From CAYLMG01 sp964493425 (GTDB lineage: Bacteria; Planctomycetota; Phycisphaerae; Sedimentisphaerales; Anaerobacaceae), in assembly GCA_964493425.1 (NCBI GenBank), contig CAZBMW010000002.1, positions 1 to 64,000 of the forward strand: DNA of 64,000 nucleotides. Direction: 5' to 3'. Below the pieces are notes generated by a model that saw only the letters and a program-made list of their open reading frames with translations, made no database searches and had not been told where the DNA came from. Positions 1-9,130 of the stretch are shown piece by piece (within the stretch, counting starts at the first letter, position 1; each line of letters starts with the position of its first letter). A program made the translations under genes and the position numbers.

Positions 1-243
1 GAGATGTCCTCCGTGCAAATATAATACGCCAAAGCCTGAGTCAATAAATCCCACGCTCCATCTGCCAAAATGGCATAGAATAAGGTGCGAAAACAACCCG
101 AAAAGTGCCCCACCAAAAGCTAAGTTCCTTGAAAACAAGAGCTTATCCGCTCGGGAACCTTTGGAGGCTGTAACTGGCACAGCTTTTGCACATCTTAAAG
201 ACAAGAAATATAGTACTGATACCATAAGCGAAAGGGGTTAATT
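1..243 (+). promoter_or_regulatory. dnaK upstream regulatory region
   Basis: No open reading frame of note is visible here. The region holds the sigma-54 promoter at 175-190, a perfect short inverted repeat TGCCA-AAA-TGGCA at 63-75 about 100 bp upstream of it, and an imperfect inverted repeat around 119-145 (TAAG..CTTG-AAAA-CAAG..CTTA). Upstream dyads at this distance are where enhancer-binding activator proteins usually bind sigma-54 promoters. That role is inferred. Confidence 0.5.
175..190 (+). promoter_or_regulatory. sigma-54 (-24/-12) promoter of dnaK
   Basis: TGGCAC at 175-180 and TTGCA at 186-190 match the RpoN consensus TGGCACR-N4-TTGCW at every defined base. The GG (176-177) and GC (188-189) are 12 bp apart, as required. 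The predicted transcription start is near 201, which leaves a leader of about 43 nt before the dnaK ATG. The same motif, with the same TTGCACATCT extension, lies upstream of the groESL operon at 40621-40636. Confidence 0.85.
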
Positions 244-2172
244 ATGGCAAAAATAATTGGAATAGATTTGGGTACAACAAACTCCGTCGTTGCTGTGATG
301 GAAGGTTCTTCACCGAAGGTGCTCATCAACTCTTCCGGCTCGAGGCTTACACCATCGGTTGTTGGTTTCACCGACAAATCCGAGAGACTGGTCGGTCAGA
401 TTGCGCGCCATCAGCAGGTAACAAATCCGGAAAATACCGTCTTCTCCATCAAGAGATTTATGGGCCGACGCCACAATGAAGTATCCTCGGAAGAAAAAAT
501 CGTGCCCTATGAAATAGTCGGTGGTCCGAATGAGCTGGTAAAGGTATCTGTCCGGGGCCATGAATATACACCGCCGGAAATCTCCGCTATGATACTGCAG
601 GACTTGAAAAAAACCGCTGAGGATTATCTCGGCGAAAAAGTCGAGCAGGCTGTGATTACAGTTCCGGCATACTTTAACGATTCTCAGCGGCAGGCAACAA
701 AAGACGCCGGACAAATTGCAGGCTTGAAGGTCGAGAGAATCATAAATGAACCCACTGCTGCAGCTCTTGCATACGGCTTGGAGAAAAAGAAAAATGAGAA
801 AGTCGCTGTCTTCGATTTCGGCGGTGGTACATTCGATATCTCAATCCTCGATATCGGCGACAACGTTTTTGAAGTCCTTAGCACCAACGGCGACACCCAT
901 CTCGGCGGTGACGACCTCGACGAACTGCTGATTAACTATCTTGCTGACGAGTTCAAAAAAACAGAAGGTATCGACCTGAGAACTGACCCGATGGCTCATC
1001 AAAGACTTAAGGAAGCCGCTGAAAAGGCGAAATGCGAGCTCAGCACCCAGATGGAAGTTACGGTGAATCTGCCCTTTATAACCGCTGATGCCAAAGGACC
1101 GAAACACCTTCAGATTACAATCACGCGAAGCAAATTCGAAGCCCTCGCAGAACCAGTCTTCGAAAGACTCAAGACACCCTGCCATAAGGCGCTGGAAGAT
1201 GCAAAACTCGAACCTTCGAGCATCCAGGAGATTCTTCTTGTCGGTGGCTCAACGAGAATCCCGAAGGTCCAGCAAATCGTAAAGGAAATTTTCGGCAAGG
1301 AACCGAACAGAAGCATTAACCCGGACGAAGTTGTTGCCCTCGGAGCTGCCATCCAGGGAGCAGTACTCGCTGGTGATGCCGGTGTTAAAGATATTTTACT
1401 GCTGGACGTCACTCCATTGTCACTCGGCGTTGAAACCTTAGGCGGAGTTATGACAAGACTTATCGAACGCAACACAACCATACCAACAAGCAAAAAGGAG
1501 GTATTCTCAACAGCCGCAGATAATCAGACAACCGTCGATATCCACGTCCTTCAGGGAGAACGCGAATTCGCAAAAGATAACCGGACCCTCGGCAGGTTCC
1601 AGCTTACCGATATCCCGCCTGCACCAAGAGGAATACCGCAAATCGAGGTCGCCTTTGATATCGATGCCAACGGTATCCTCAACGTCTCCGCAAAGGATTT
1701 GGGAACAGGAAAGAAGCAATCTATTGAAATCAAATCCAGCTCGGGGCTAAGTGAACAGGAAATCGAGAAGATGAAAAAAGAGGCCGAATCCCACGCTGAA
1801 GAAGATAAAAAGAAAAGAGAGGTTGTTGATATAAAGAACCAGGCTGACCAGATAATATACTCAACTGAAAAGACCCTCAAAGAGCACGGCGATAAGGTGC
1901 CAGCTGATACCCGCAGCAATATTGAAAACGCCATCAACAACCTGAAAGAGGCCGTAAAAGGCGAAGATGCCGATGCAATCAAAAAAGCCATCGAAAACCT
2001 CTCAAACACCACGCAGGAGCTCGGCAAAAAACTCTATGAGGAAGCCGCTAAAAAACAGGCGGCGGCCTCAGCCGACCAGCAGGGCAAAACACAACCTCCG
2101 CCGGAAGGAGAGGTCAAAAGAAAAGGCGGCGATGATGTAATCGATGCCGAATTCGAAGCCAAAGACAAGTAA
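244..2172 (+). CDS. dnaK: molecular chaperone DnaK (Hsp70)
   Basis: ATP-driven Hsp70 chaperone of 642 residues, full length for the family. The N-terminal actin-like ATPase domain starts with the phosphate-binding motif GIDLGTTNS (residues 6-14) and contains the second nucleotide-binding loop DFGGGTFD near residue 190. The substrate-binding beta domain follows from about residue 390, then a helical lid with lysine/alanine-rich coils and the typical acidic C-terminus (DDVIDAEFEAKDK). The ATG follows AAAGGGG. The gene stands alone: grpE and dnaJ are not adjacent. It is bounded upstream by a sigma-54 promoter and downstream by a hairpin terminator. No CIRCE inverted repeat is visible, so control by HrcA looks unlikely. 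Confidence 0.98.
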   Translation: MAKIIGIDLGTTNSVVAVMEGSSPKVLINSSGSRLTPSVVGFTDKSERLVGQIARHQQVTNPENTVFSIKRFMGRRHNEVSSEEKIVPYEIVGGPNELVKVSVRGHEYTPPEISAMILQDLKKTAEDYLGEKVEQAVITVPAYFNDSQRQATKDAGQIAGLKVERIINEPTAAALAYGLEKKKNEKVAVFDFGGGTFDISILDIGDNVFEVLSTNGDTHLGGDDLDELLINYLADEFKKTEGIDLRTDPMAHQRLKEAAEKAKCELSTQMEVTVNLPFITADAKGPKHLQITITRSKFEALAEPVFERLKTPCHKALEDAKLEPSSIQEILLVGGSTRIPKVQQIVKEIFGKEPNRSINPDEVVALGAAIQGAVLAGDAGVKDILLLDVTPLSLGVETLGGVMTRLIERNTTIPTSKKEVFSTAADNQTTVDIHVLQGEREFAKDNRTLGRFQLTDIPPAPRGIPQIEVAFDIDANGILNVSAKDLGTGKKQSIEIKSSSGLSEQEIEKMKKEAESHAEEDKKKREVVDIKNQADQIIYSTEKTLKEHGDKVPADTRSNIENAINNLKEAVKGEDADAIKKAIENLSNTTQELGKKLYEEAAKKQAAASADQQGKTQPPPEGEVKRKGGDDVIDAEFEAKDK

Positions 2173-2206
2173 TCGAGAAATTACTTGATAACCATACAAT
2201 TCTTGC

Positions 2207-2237
2207 AGCCGGTCCCCACTGGGGCCGGCTCTTTATT
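2207..2237. terminator. terminator between dnaK and mnmE
   Basis: A GC-rich stem AGCCGG(T)CCCC / GGGGCCGGCT closes on a three-base ACT loop and is followed on the plus strand by TCTTTATTT. It separates convergent dnaK and mnmE and runs into the 3' end of mnmE at 2233. Confidence 0.75.
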
Positions 2238-3636
2238 TGCCTATGCAGAATCGGCTGAAGATATTCTCAAGAATTCTCTCGTCGATATCCTGCTGCTCAA
2301 TATCACTTATCGACTGGTAAGCCGCCCTTATTAGCATCGCTGCAACCTCATCGCCGGCTTCTTTGAGGGTGTCTATTGCTTGGCTGAGGCTTTCTATCGC
2401 CTCCGTCACCGACTTTTTGTGACGTGAAGTCAATCCTACCCAGCTTTTTGCATCAGCCTCGCCGCCGCCACGGCCTATCACAGAAGTCGAGGCCACTAGT
2501 TTTTTGTCTATTGATTCTTTCAATCTATCAATACCAAAACCTGTTTTCGCGCTTGTAGCAATAAAATCGAGGCCAAATTCTCCGCTAAGCTCTGTGATAC
2601 GATTCTCAACCGATGCCGGCTCAAGCAAATCTGACTTTGTCCCTACAGCCAGCAGATTTTTCTGACTTATAAGTTTTCTAATGGAAATGTCCTCAGCCAG
2701 CTTTTTACTATCCTTAGATATGTCCACGCAGAACGCAACCACATCGCTGTGCCCAAGCGCTTCAACCGCAGCCTGCTGGGCAAGCTTCTCGATAATACTT
2801 TCAGCATTACTTATCAAACCGGCACAATCAAAAAGTACACATTTGTTTTTCTCAAGTGACAATTGACTGGTCAGAATATCCCTTGTAGTTTTACGATGCC
2901 TTGAGACAATACTGCGTTTTTTGCCCAGCAGCCTGTTAACAAGCAGACTTTTTCCCGCATTCGGTGCTCCTGCCACTCCAACCGAAGGCAAATCAATCAC
3001 CGCTTCATAACTGACGGAAGCGCCCAGCATCTGTTCAAGCTCTGTTTTGATTTGCGAGAGTCTGCTGACAGCGTCATCCCGCCTGATAAACTCTATTGTC
3101 TGGTCGCTAAAGTCCAGGCCGGCTTCTATCAGGCTAAGACAATCAAATAACTGTGAACGGTTTCTTGTCAAAGCCTCCCCCAATCTGCCGCTTAGAAGCC
3201 TCTGTGCTGCGGCAAGCTGAATCCTGTTGCTGCTTACTATAATCTCATTGACCGCCTCGGCCTGTGCCAAATCCATCCTTCCGTTAAGATAGCCCCTGGC
3301 GGTAAACTCACCGGGCCCGGCCATTCGAACGTCGCCTGCCATAAGCCTGTAAACAACAACCTCTGCCACGGATGAATTGGTAAAAATATGAATCTCTACA
3401 ACATCTTCTGCTGTATATGAATGAGGAGCTAGAAAAAGGTAAAGCCAGCCCTCGATTTTTAATTCTTCATCGATGCAGACGAATCCTTTTGTTATGCCAG
3501 GCTGATTCTTTGGAAAAGATGGCTCGAAAATTCTGCTCGCTTCTTTAACTGCCGCCTGCCCGCTCAACCGGATTATAACTTTGCCGTCCGTGGTCGGTGA
3601 ACTCACCGCCGATATGGTATCAGACAGTCCGTACAT
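2233..3636 (-). CDS. mnmE: tRNA modification GTPase MnmE (TrmE)
   Basis: GTPase that works with MnmG to install the 5-carboxymethylaminomethyl group on U34 of certain tRNAs. The 467-residue protein has the three expected parts: an N-terminal folate-binding domain (about 1-118), helical segments, and an inserted G domain with P-loop GAPNAGKS (223-230), switch II DCAG (270-273, in place of the usual DTAG) and the base-recognition motif TKSD near 333. It ends in the diagnostic CIGK, whose cysteine is needed for catalysis. It follows yidC by 54 bp on the same strand, echoing the widespread yidC-mnmE order. Confidence 0.96.
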   Translation of the reverse strand: MYGLSDTISAVSSPTTDGKVIIRLSGQAAVKEASRIFEPSFPKNQPGITKGFVCIDEELKIEGWLYLFLAPHSYTAEDVVEIHIFTNSSVAEVVVYRLMAGDVRMAGPGEFTARGYLNGRMDLAQAEAVNEIIVSSNRIQLAAAQRLLSGRLGEALTRNRSQLFDCLSLIEAGLDFSDQTIEFIRRDDAVSRLSQIKTELEQMLGASVSYEAVIDLPSVGVAGAPNAGKSLLVNRLLGKKRSIVSRHRKTTRDILTSQLSLEKNKCVLFDCAGLISNAESIIEKLAQQAAVEALGHSDVVAFCVDISKDSKKLAEDISIRKLISQKNLLAVGTKSDLLEPASVENRITELSGEFGLDFIATSAKTGFGIDRLKESIDKKLVASTSVIGRGGGEADAKSWVGLTSRHKKSVTEAIESLSQAIDTLKEAGDEVAAMLIRAAYQSISDIEQQDIDERILENIFSRFCIGK

Positions 3637-3690
3637 CTTTTTTTACATTATCGCCACAAAATTTTGCACACGAAGCAATAAATAAGACAG

Positions 3691-5817
3691 CTACATATTC
3701 CTAAAGAAAGGCTTAGGCTTTTTCTTTTTAACCTTTCCCCCGGTCTTGCTCGTCGCCGAAACCATTCCTATGGATTCGGCCTCTTCTTTTTCTTTGATAT
3801 GCTTGCGAATAAAATACTGCTCAACAACGCCGGCGAATACGCTCGACATAATATAGAGATTCAAACCCGACGGTGAATTATAAAGCAAAAGCGGAAACAG
3901 TATCGGCATCATAACCATCATCATCTTCTGCTGCTGAGCCATCTGCGGGTTTGTCGCTGCCGCCGCCTGCTTCGGCATCAGCTTCTGCTGCAAATAGAAC
4001 GCAACTCCCATTAGAATCGGAAGCAGGTTAAGGGATTCAATCTTGCCTAAAAGAGGAATACTCACCGCTGGAAATCTGAACAGCGCATCCGGCGCGGATA
4101 AATCAGTAATCCAGAACGGCAAAAACGCTTGACCGCGAAGTGAGACACTTGCCAGTATCGAACTGTACAACGCAATCCATATCGGCATCTGAATGAACAT
4201 TGGAAGCATCCCCGTAAAAGGCGACGCGCCCTGCTCGCGGTAAAGTGCCATTATCTGCTTATTAAGCTCCGCTTTGTCGTTGGCGTATTTTTTCTTTATC
4301 TGTTCCACCCTTGGTGCGAGCTTGCTCATTTTGCTCATTGAGACCTGCCCCTTCTTCGTCAGAGGATGCAAACAAAGCCTGACAACAAACACAAGGATGA
4401 TTATTACAACGCCATAATTCGGTATAAAGTAGTGCATCCACTCCATCAATGCCAGTATTCCGAACGCCAGAGGCCTGATTATCGCAGCAGGGCAGCAGCA
4501 GCACGGCATCAAGGTCAGAATATTATTGAAGCCGAGCTTTTTATAAAGCTCGTTCTTGTCAAAAAGTCTCTTATCCTTGGGCCCGAGGTAAAGCTGAAAT
4601 CTATAACTTTTTGTGCTTCCGGCCTTAAGCTGCTCTGCCGCGCTTGCAAGCTTTATCCCTATCGTCTCATCACCGCTTTTAGCCTTATCATCTCCATCAG
4701 GATTATAGAACTGACAAGTTCCACCACTTATCCATTCACAATATTGCCGGCCTTGCTGGGGAACCGGTCTTGCAACAGCAGTAAAATATTTGTTCGACGT
4801 CGCCGCCCATAATAATGGTTGATTTTTATACTTGGCTGGCAAATTATAACCTATTCGCAACTTCTTATATGCCTCGCTAATTTGTATCTGCCCGCCGGAC
4901 CGCAAGGCATTGTTATACTCTTTCGTAGTGGACTTCAGGTTAACTCCCCCTGTGAAAATATTCATAGGAAACCCGGTTATAAGGTCTCTTCGTGACGAAA
5001 CAATTCTGCCGTCATCGGCCAGAAATGCGCTTACGACGTTCCTCATATCTGTACGACGGCCTTCCCTGCCAATTCCTATCGGGCCATTGATATTAAATTG
5101 AATCTCCTCGTCGCTTTCGGCAAGATTTTCAACCGTCATAACACAATCCAGCAGGTAACTTCCCCGGACAATTTTATACGTCTTGGTCAGCTTTATAACC
5201 GCCTTTTTGTCTGAGGTATTTATAATTTCAGCCTCGAAACCGGCTGTGGCGGAACCCTCCTCACCCTCTTCAGTCCCCAAAAATTTCCAGTCAAGCTTAT
5301 CTAGTGAAAGATGCTGTTTTTGCTCAACGAAATAGAATCTGCCATTCGCCATCGTAATCATTTCACCGCCGTCATTAAGTTTTAGCGGTGGAAGCAGAAC
5401 CAGGGGCTTTGGATTTTTATAATCGCAGTCATCAAAGCCCTTACCGCCCCCGTTGCTGAATGTAACTTTTCTTATCCCTGCCCCCTTCGTGCTAAGTTCC
5501 AGTTGGTACCTGTAACCGGTCTCAGGGTCTTCACTGCAGGGATCCTGCGCGCCGAAAATAACCGTACACGGGTCACTGTTAAACGCCCCAAACGAGGATA
5601 CAGCAGTTTCTTGCTCCGATAAATCCTCCTGACTGCTGGTATTCGATTCTTCACCGTCGTTTTCGGTTATTGTAGATTGTTGCAGAAATATGAAATGTTT
5701 TTGCTGTGGGAGGTCAGCTTCGAAAAGACCGCTATCGGCAACTAAAAAACCGCAAAAAACAACAAAACCGGTCACTATCGAAAACAAAAATGCCGGAAGT
5801 CCAAGTTTCCCGCTCAT
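3691..5817 (-). CDS. yidC: membrane protein insertase YidC
   Basis: Inner-membrane insertase/foldase that integrates membrane proteins alone or with SecYEG. The 708 residues are long for the family (about 550 in Escherichia coli). An N-terminal membrane segment is followed by a large periplasmic beta domain (about 100-420), then the conserved insertase core with five membrane segments (about 445-680) and a basic, lysine-rich tail. The core includes the cytoplasmic hairpin (KKKYANDKAELNKQIMALY) and the helix MPIWIALYSS. An oddity is a run of four cysteines just before the first core membrane helix (LTLMPCCCCP, near residue 440). It lies 68 bp after the phosphoesterase gene and probably shares its transcript. 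Confidence 0.96.
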   Translation of the reverse strand: MSGKLGLPAFLFSIVTGFVVFCGFLVADSGLFEADLPQQKHFIFLQQSTITENDGEESNTSSQEDLSEQETAVSSFGAFNSDPCTVIFGAQDPCSEDPETGYRYQLELSTKGAGIRKVTFSNGGGKGFDDCDYKNPKPLVLLPPLKLNDGGEMITMANGRFYFVEQKQHLSLDKLDWKFLGTEEGEEGSATAGFEAEIINTSDKKAVIKLTKTYKIVRGSYLLDCVMTVENLAESDEEIQFNINGPIGIGREGRRTDMRNVVSAFLADDGRIVSSRRDLITGFPMNIFTGGVNLKSTTKEYNNALRSGGQIQISEAYKKLRIGYNLPAKYKNQPLLWAATSNKYFTAVARPVPQQGRQYCEWISGGTCQFYNPDGDDKAKSGDETIGIKLASAAEQLKAGSTKSYRFQLYLGPKDKRLFDKNELYKKLGFNNILTLMPCCCCPAAIIRPLAFGILALMEWMHYFIPNYGVVIIILVFVVRLCLHPLTKKGQVSMSKMSKLAPRVEQIKKKYANDKAELNKQIMALYREQGASPFTGMLPMFIQMPIWIALYSSILASVSLRGQAFLPFWITDLSAPDALFRFPAVSIPLLGKIESLNLLPILMGVAFYLQQKLMPKQAAAATNPQMAQQQKMMMVMMPILFPLLLYNSPSGLNLYIMSSVFAGVVEQYFIRKHIKEKEEAESIGMVSATSKTGGKVKKKKPKPFFRNM

Positions 5818-5885
5818 ATCAATAAAATCCTCTCTTTATCTTCTTACATATCCATAATAACAGGCAGGCTGAGGCAAACAGCCTT

Positions 5886-6662
5886 TCATCTGCCTTCCTT
5901 AAGACGCTCAGCGTGAAAATCATCAAGCTGCTCTATCGCTTTTATCTTCTCGACGGTCTTGTCGACATCATACTCCACCCTTACAAAGTGAAGCCTGTTT
6001 TCATCAACATACGCATAACTTGCCCGCCAGTCCTTGTCTCTCGGCTGACCCACCGAACCGATATTGATAATCGCCTTCTCATTATCAACGATAGGATATA
6101 CATTGTTCAGCTCATCGGGCAGATAAAAGTCCGGCTCATTTAAGAATACACCGGGCACGTGAGTATGGCCGACAAAACAGATGTGACTAACACGCTCGAA
6201 CAGCACACGGACCTTAACAGGATTGGTGTAAACATCATCGGGGAAGATGTATTCATTAATAGGTCGGCGGGGCGAAGCGTGTACAAAATCGAATGTTACA
6301 ATCCGCCCTGCAAGGCGAGTTCGCAGGCTGCGGCGCATCGGAAGTATCCCCAGGAAACGCCACCACTTCCTACTTGCCTTGGTTGATTCAGCCCGCTCCA
6401 TTACCTCCCGGGTCCAAAAACTTGCCTGCTCTGCTGCATAGTTAAAGTTCGTAGGCTCATAAAAAACCGCATAATCGTGGTTGCCCAGTACACACCATTT
6501 AGTCCTCTCAATTACCAAGTTGAGGCATTCGCCGGGATTGGGCCCATATCCGACAACGTCCCCAAGGCAGTAAATGGTCTCAATGCCGCGCTTCTCGATA
6601 TCATCAAGAACAGCCGTCAACGCCTCTAAATTGGAATGTATATCGCTTATAACAGCAAACAT
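5886..6662 (-). CDS. metallophosphoesterase, YfcE/MJ0936-like
   Basis: Calcineurin-like phosphoesterase of about 258 residues. The metal-binding signature is complete: SDIHSN near the N-terminus, GDVVGYGPNP, LGNHD and VGHTHVPG. Family members hydrolyse phosphodiesters or phosphomonoesters, and the substrate here cannot be told. The reading frame extends upstream to a GTG at 6674, but the ATG at 6662 gives the family's usual start (MFAVISDIHSN) and has AGGTG about ten bases upstream. It heads a likely transcript with yidC and mnmE. Confidence 0.88.
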   Translation of the reverse strand: MFAVISDIHSNLEALTAVLDDIEKRGIETIYCLGDVVGYGPNPGECLNLVIERTKWCVLGNHDYAVFYEPTNFNYAAEQASFWTREVMERAESTKASRKWWRFLGILPMRRSLRTRLAGRIVTFDFVHASPRRPINEYIFPDDVYTNPVKVRVLFERVSHICFVGHTHVPGVFLNEPDFYLPDELNNVYPIVDNEKAIINIGSVGQPRDKDWRASYAYVDENRLHFVRVEYDVDKTVEKIKAIEQLDDFHAERLKEGR

Positions 6663-6727
6663 AAACCACAACACCTAAAAAGCCTCTGCTTTACGCATTT
6701 ACAAAGTTTTATTTAATAACAGAAAAT

Positions 6728-6754
6728 CAGATAAAATGCCAGAACATTTATCTG
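6728..6754. repeat. inverted repeat between divergent genes
   Basis: CAGATAAAATG at 6728-6738 pairs with CATTTATCTG at 6745-6754 with one bulged base. It lies between the divergent phosphoesterase and lptB genes and has no U-run, so it could be an operator. No binding protein can be assigned. Confidence 0.35.
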
Positions 6755-6817
6755 CCAGGCGTAAAAAGGGCTATGAGTAAAAATCCTTGGTAAAAAGCAA
6801 AGCTGGCCGCTATTTAT

Positions 6818-6845
6818 TTGCTTTGGGACGGAGCATTGTTATAAT
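6818..6845 (+). promoter_or_regulatory. sigma-70-type promoter of lptB operon
   Basis: A perfect -10 TATAAT at 6840-6845 is preceded by TTGCTT at 6818-6823 with a 16-bp spacer. The start codon of lptB lies 45 bp downstream. The promoter probably drives lptB-def-fmt-rsmB. Confidence 0.55.
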
Positions 6846-6889
6846 AACTGCTAAAAAGTACTGAAGAACAATATAAAAGGTAAAGCAGA

Positions 6890-7630
6890 ATGAACGATTC
6901 TACTCTTCTTGAAACTCACGAGCTGGTAAAAAAATACTCCGGCAGAACGGTCGTCAACGAAATCTCACTCACGATCACTCGAAACTCCATCGTGGGACTG
7001 CTCGGCAGAAACGGGGCAGGAAAAACAACAACCTTCAGAATGATTATGGGTATGATTGCCCCCAACAGTGGCTCGGTCGTATTCGAGGGCAATGACATTA
7101 CTGTCCTGCCGATGTACAAAAGAGCCCGTCTCGGAATAGGCTACCTGTCACAGGAACCGAGCATTTTTCAAAGGCTGTCCGTAAGAGACAACCTTCATGC
7201 TATCCTTGAAACTATGTCCTTGACCTCGGAAGAGCGAACGAAAAGAGCAGATGCGCTAATAGAGCGATTTGCACTGACGGAAGTCGCCGACAGCCAGGGA
7301 AAATTCCTCTCAGGCGGGGAACGAAGAAAGCTGGAAATTGCACGTGCTATGGTAACAGAGCCTTCACTGATACTGCTCGACGAGCCGTTTAGCGGTGTGG
7401 ACCCCATCGCTGTCGAAGACCTTCAGAAGCAAATCCGTCACCTCGTCGCCTCCGATGTGAGTATTCTCGTAACCGACCACAACGTCGAAAGGACTCTTGA
7501 GGTTGTCAGCAAGGCTTATATCATTGACCACGGAAAGGTCATAGGCTCAGGAAGCCCAGCCGAAATCGTCCAGAACCAGACCGTAAGAAAGCTGTACCTC
7601 GGCGAATCATTTACTGCACACTATTCATAG
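6890..7630 (+). CDS. lptB: LPS export ABC transporter ATPase LptB
   Basis: Cytoplasmic ATPase of the LptB2FG complex, which extracts LPS from the inner membrane and drives it across the Lpt bridge. The 246 residues match the family. Visible motifs are Walker A GRNGAGKTT (near 39), the Q-loop YLSQEPSIF, signature LSGGERRK, Walker B LILLDEPFSGVDP and the switch histidine VTDHN. LptB is distinguished from generic ABC ATPases by the whole-length pattern, including the GMIAPNSG and SIFQRLSVRDN segments. The other Lpt genes are not in the window. It starts an operon with def, fmt and rsmB. Confidence 0.9.
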   Translation: MNDSTLLETHELVKKYSGRTVVNEISLTITRNSIVGLLGRNGAGKTTTFRMIMGMIAPNSGSVVFEGNDITVLPMYKRARLGIGYLSQEPSIFQRLSVRDNLHAILETMSLTSEERTKRADALIERFALTEVADSQGKFLSGGERRKLEIARAMVTEPSLILLDEPFSGVDPIAVEDLQKQIRHLVASDVSILVTDHNVERTLEVVSKAYIIDHGKVIGSGSPAEIVQNQTVRKLYLGESFTAHYS

Positions 7631-7653
7631 AGAAAATAACAGGCGATAAGAAA

Positions 7654-8169
7654 TTGATTGATATTGAGAAATGTAAAATAACGCATTACCCGGCTGACGT
7701 GCTGGCCAAACCAGCCGAGCCGGTCGGGCAAATCGACGAGTCGATTCACAAAATCGCCGATAAAATGATTGACATTATGCTCGAAAACAAGGGTATGGGT
7801 CTGGCGGGGCCGCAGGCTGGCGTGCCGCTTAGAATTTTTATCATTACACTCGACGGCACCAGAGAAAATGTGAAAGTATATATCAACCCAACAGTAACCT
7901 GCGAGGGAAAGCTCGACTCAGCCGAAGAGGGATGTCTGTCTGTGCCGGGCGTATATACAAAGGTAAGAAGGTGCAAAAAATGCACCGTGATAGCCACTGG
8001 CCTTGACGGAAAACAGTTCACCGAAGATGCAGAAGGATTATACGCAAGATGCCTGCAGCACGAATACGACCATATCGAGGGCTTAACAATCGCCGACAAA
8101 ATGTCAACTGCCGCTAAAATAGCACATCGAAGAAGATTAAAAAAACTTACGGAAGAAAAGCAGTCATAA
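7654..8169 (+). CDS. def: peptide deformylase
   Basis: Removes the formyl group from the N-terminal methionine of new proteins. All three family motifs are present: GMGLAGPQ (motif 1, with G in place of the usual A), EEGCLS with the metal-binding cysteine, and QHEYDH with the two metal-binding histidines and catalytic glutamate. The best start is a TTG at 7654 with AGGCGATAAG just upstream, since no ATG lies ahead of the conserved N-terminus. Length is 171 residues. It is followed 4 bp later by fmt, the enzyme that adds the formyl group. Confidence 0.94.
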   Translation: MIDIEKCKITHYPADVLAKPAEPVGQIDESIHKIADKMIDIMLENKGMGLAGPQAGVPLRIFIITLDGTRENVKVYINPTVTCEGKLDSAEEGCLSVPGVYTKVRRCKKCTVIATGLDGKQFTEDAEGLYARCLQHEYDHIEGLTIADKMSTAAKIAHRRRLKKLTEEKQS

Positions 8170-8173
8170 AAAA

Positions 8174-9127
8174 ATGAAAATTGTTTATCTCGGCAGCGGC
8201 CAGTTCGGTATCGAGTCCTTAAATGCACTGGAAGAATCCAGCCACAGAATCGAACTAACCATAACCCAGCCTCCTCAGCTGGCAGGCAGAGGAAGAAAGA
8301 CAACGCCGACTCCAGTAAGTATCTGGGCAAAACAACACAAGATAAAGCTCATCGAAACCAAAGACGTCAACAGCCCGCAGATAATAGAGACCATCACCGC
8401 ATCAAAACCTGATATTCTTGTAGTAATTGCTTTCGGCCAGAAGCTCGATAATAAACTGATAAACGTTGCTCCTAAAAAAGCAATAAATGTTCACGCATCA
8501 CTGCTGCCGAAATACCGCGGCGCCGCTCCAATTAACTGGGCAATAATAAGCGGCGAAAAACAGACCGGTATCAGCATAATCACGCTCGTCGAAAAAATCG
8601 ATGCCGGCCAAATCATAAACCAATTGGCAACCGATATCGCTCCCGACGAAGCAGCAGGAGCTCTTCACGACAGATTAGCCAAAATGGCTGCCCCGCTTCT
8701 GCTCGATACCCTTGCTCTGATTGAAACAAACAGGGCAGTTTATAAACCTCAAGACGATTCAAAAGCAACAAAGGCGCCGAAACTAAAAAAAACCGATGCC
8801 TTTATCAATTTTGCAGAGCCCGCAGAAGTCATCAGAAAGAAAATTCTCGGCCTGTGGCCCTGGCCGGGAGCGACTGCTTATTACCTCGCGAAAAAAACAA
8901 CGAAAACCGAACGCACCACAATCGCCGATGCAATAACAATACCTCACAGTAATCCCAAAAACCTCCAACCAGGCACACTTGATGAAAACCTGGACATTAT
9001 TTGCAGCCAGGAAGCTCTTAGAATTACAAAAATAAAACCGGCTGGTGGAAAACTTATGCATTTCAAGGATTTTGTTAACGGCAGAGGTTGTCAGCCGGGT
9101 GACATGTTCACAAATATAGAAAAATAG
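8174..9127 (+). CDS. fmt: methionyl-tRNA formyltransferase
   Basis: Transfers a formyl group from 10-formyl-tetrahydrofolate to initiator Met-tRNA. The N-terminal Rossmann-like domain holds the catalytic triad in NVHASLLPKYRGAAPI (Asn and His) and EKIDAGQI (Asp). A C-terminal OB-like domain begins near residue 205. The 317 residues are typical. The gene is tightly packed between def (4 bp) and rsmB (3 bp), the common def-fmt-rsmB order. Confidence 0.96.
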   Translation: MKIVYLGSGQFGIESLNALEESSHRIELTITQPPQLAGRGRKTTPTPVSIWAKQHKIKLIETKDVNSPQIIETITASKPDILVVIAFGQKLDNKLINVAPKKAINVHASLLPKYRGAAPINWAIISGEKQTGISIITLVEKIDAGQIINQLATDIAPDEAAGALHDRLAKMAAPLLLDTLALIETNRAVYKPQDDSKATKAPKLKKTDAFINFAEPAEVIRKKILGLWPWPGATAYYLAKKTTKTERTTIADAITIPHSNPKNLQPGTLDENLDIICSQEALRITKIKPAGGKLMHFKDFVNGRGCQPGDMFTNIEK

Positions 9128-9130
9128 CCT

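Noticed and set aside
185..193. TTTTGCACA as a DnaA box next to the dnaK promoter
   Set aside because: It fits the relaxed box but is wholly explained by the -12 element of the sigma-54 promoter, and no other boxes lie around it.
2681..2866. Reverse-strand open frames of 60-150 codons inside mnmE, yidC, groEL, secA and other genes
   Set aside because: They lie wholly within well-supported genes, lack ribosome sites and show no recognisable domains.
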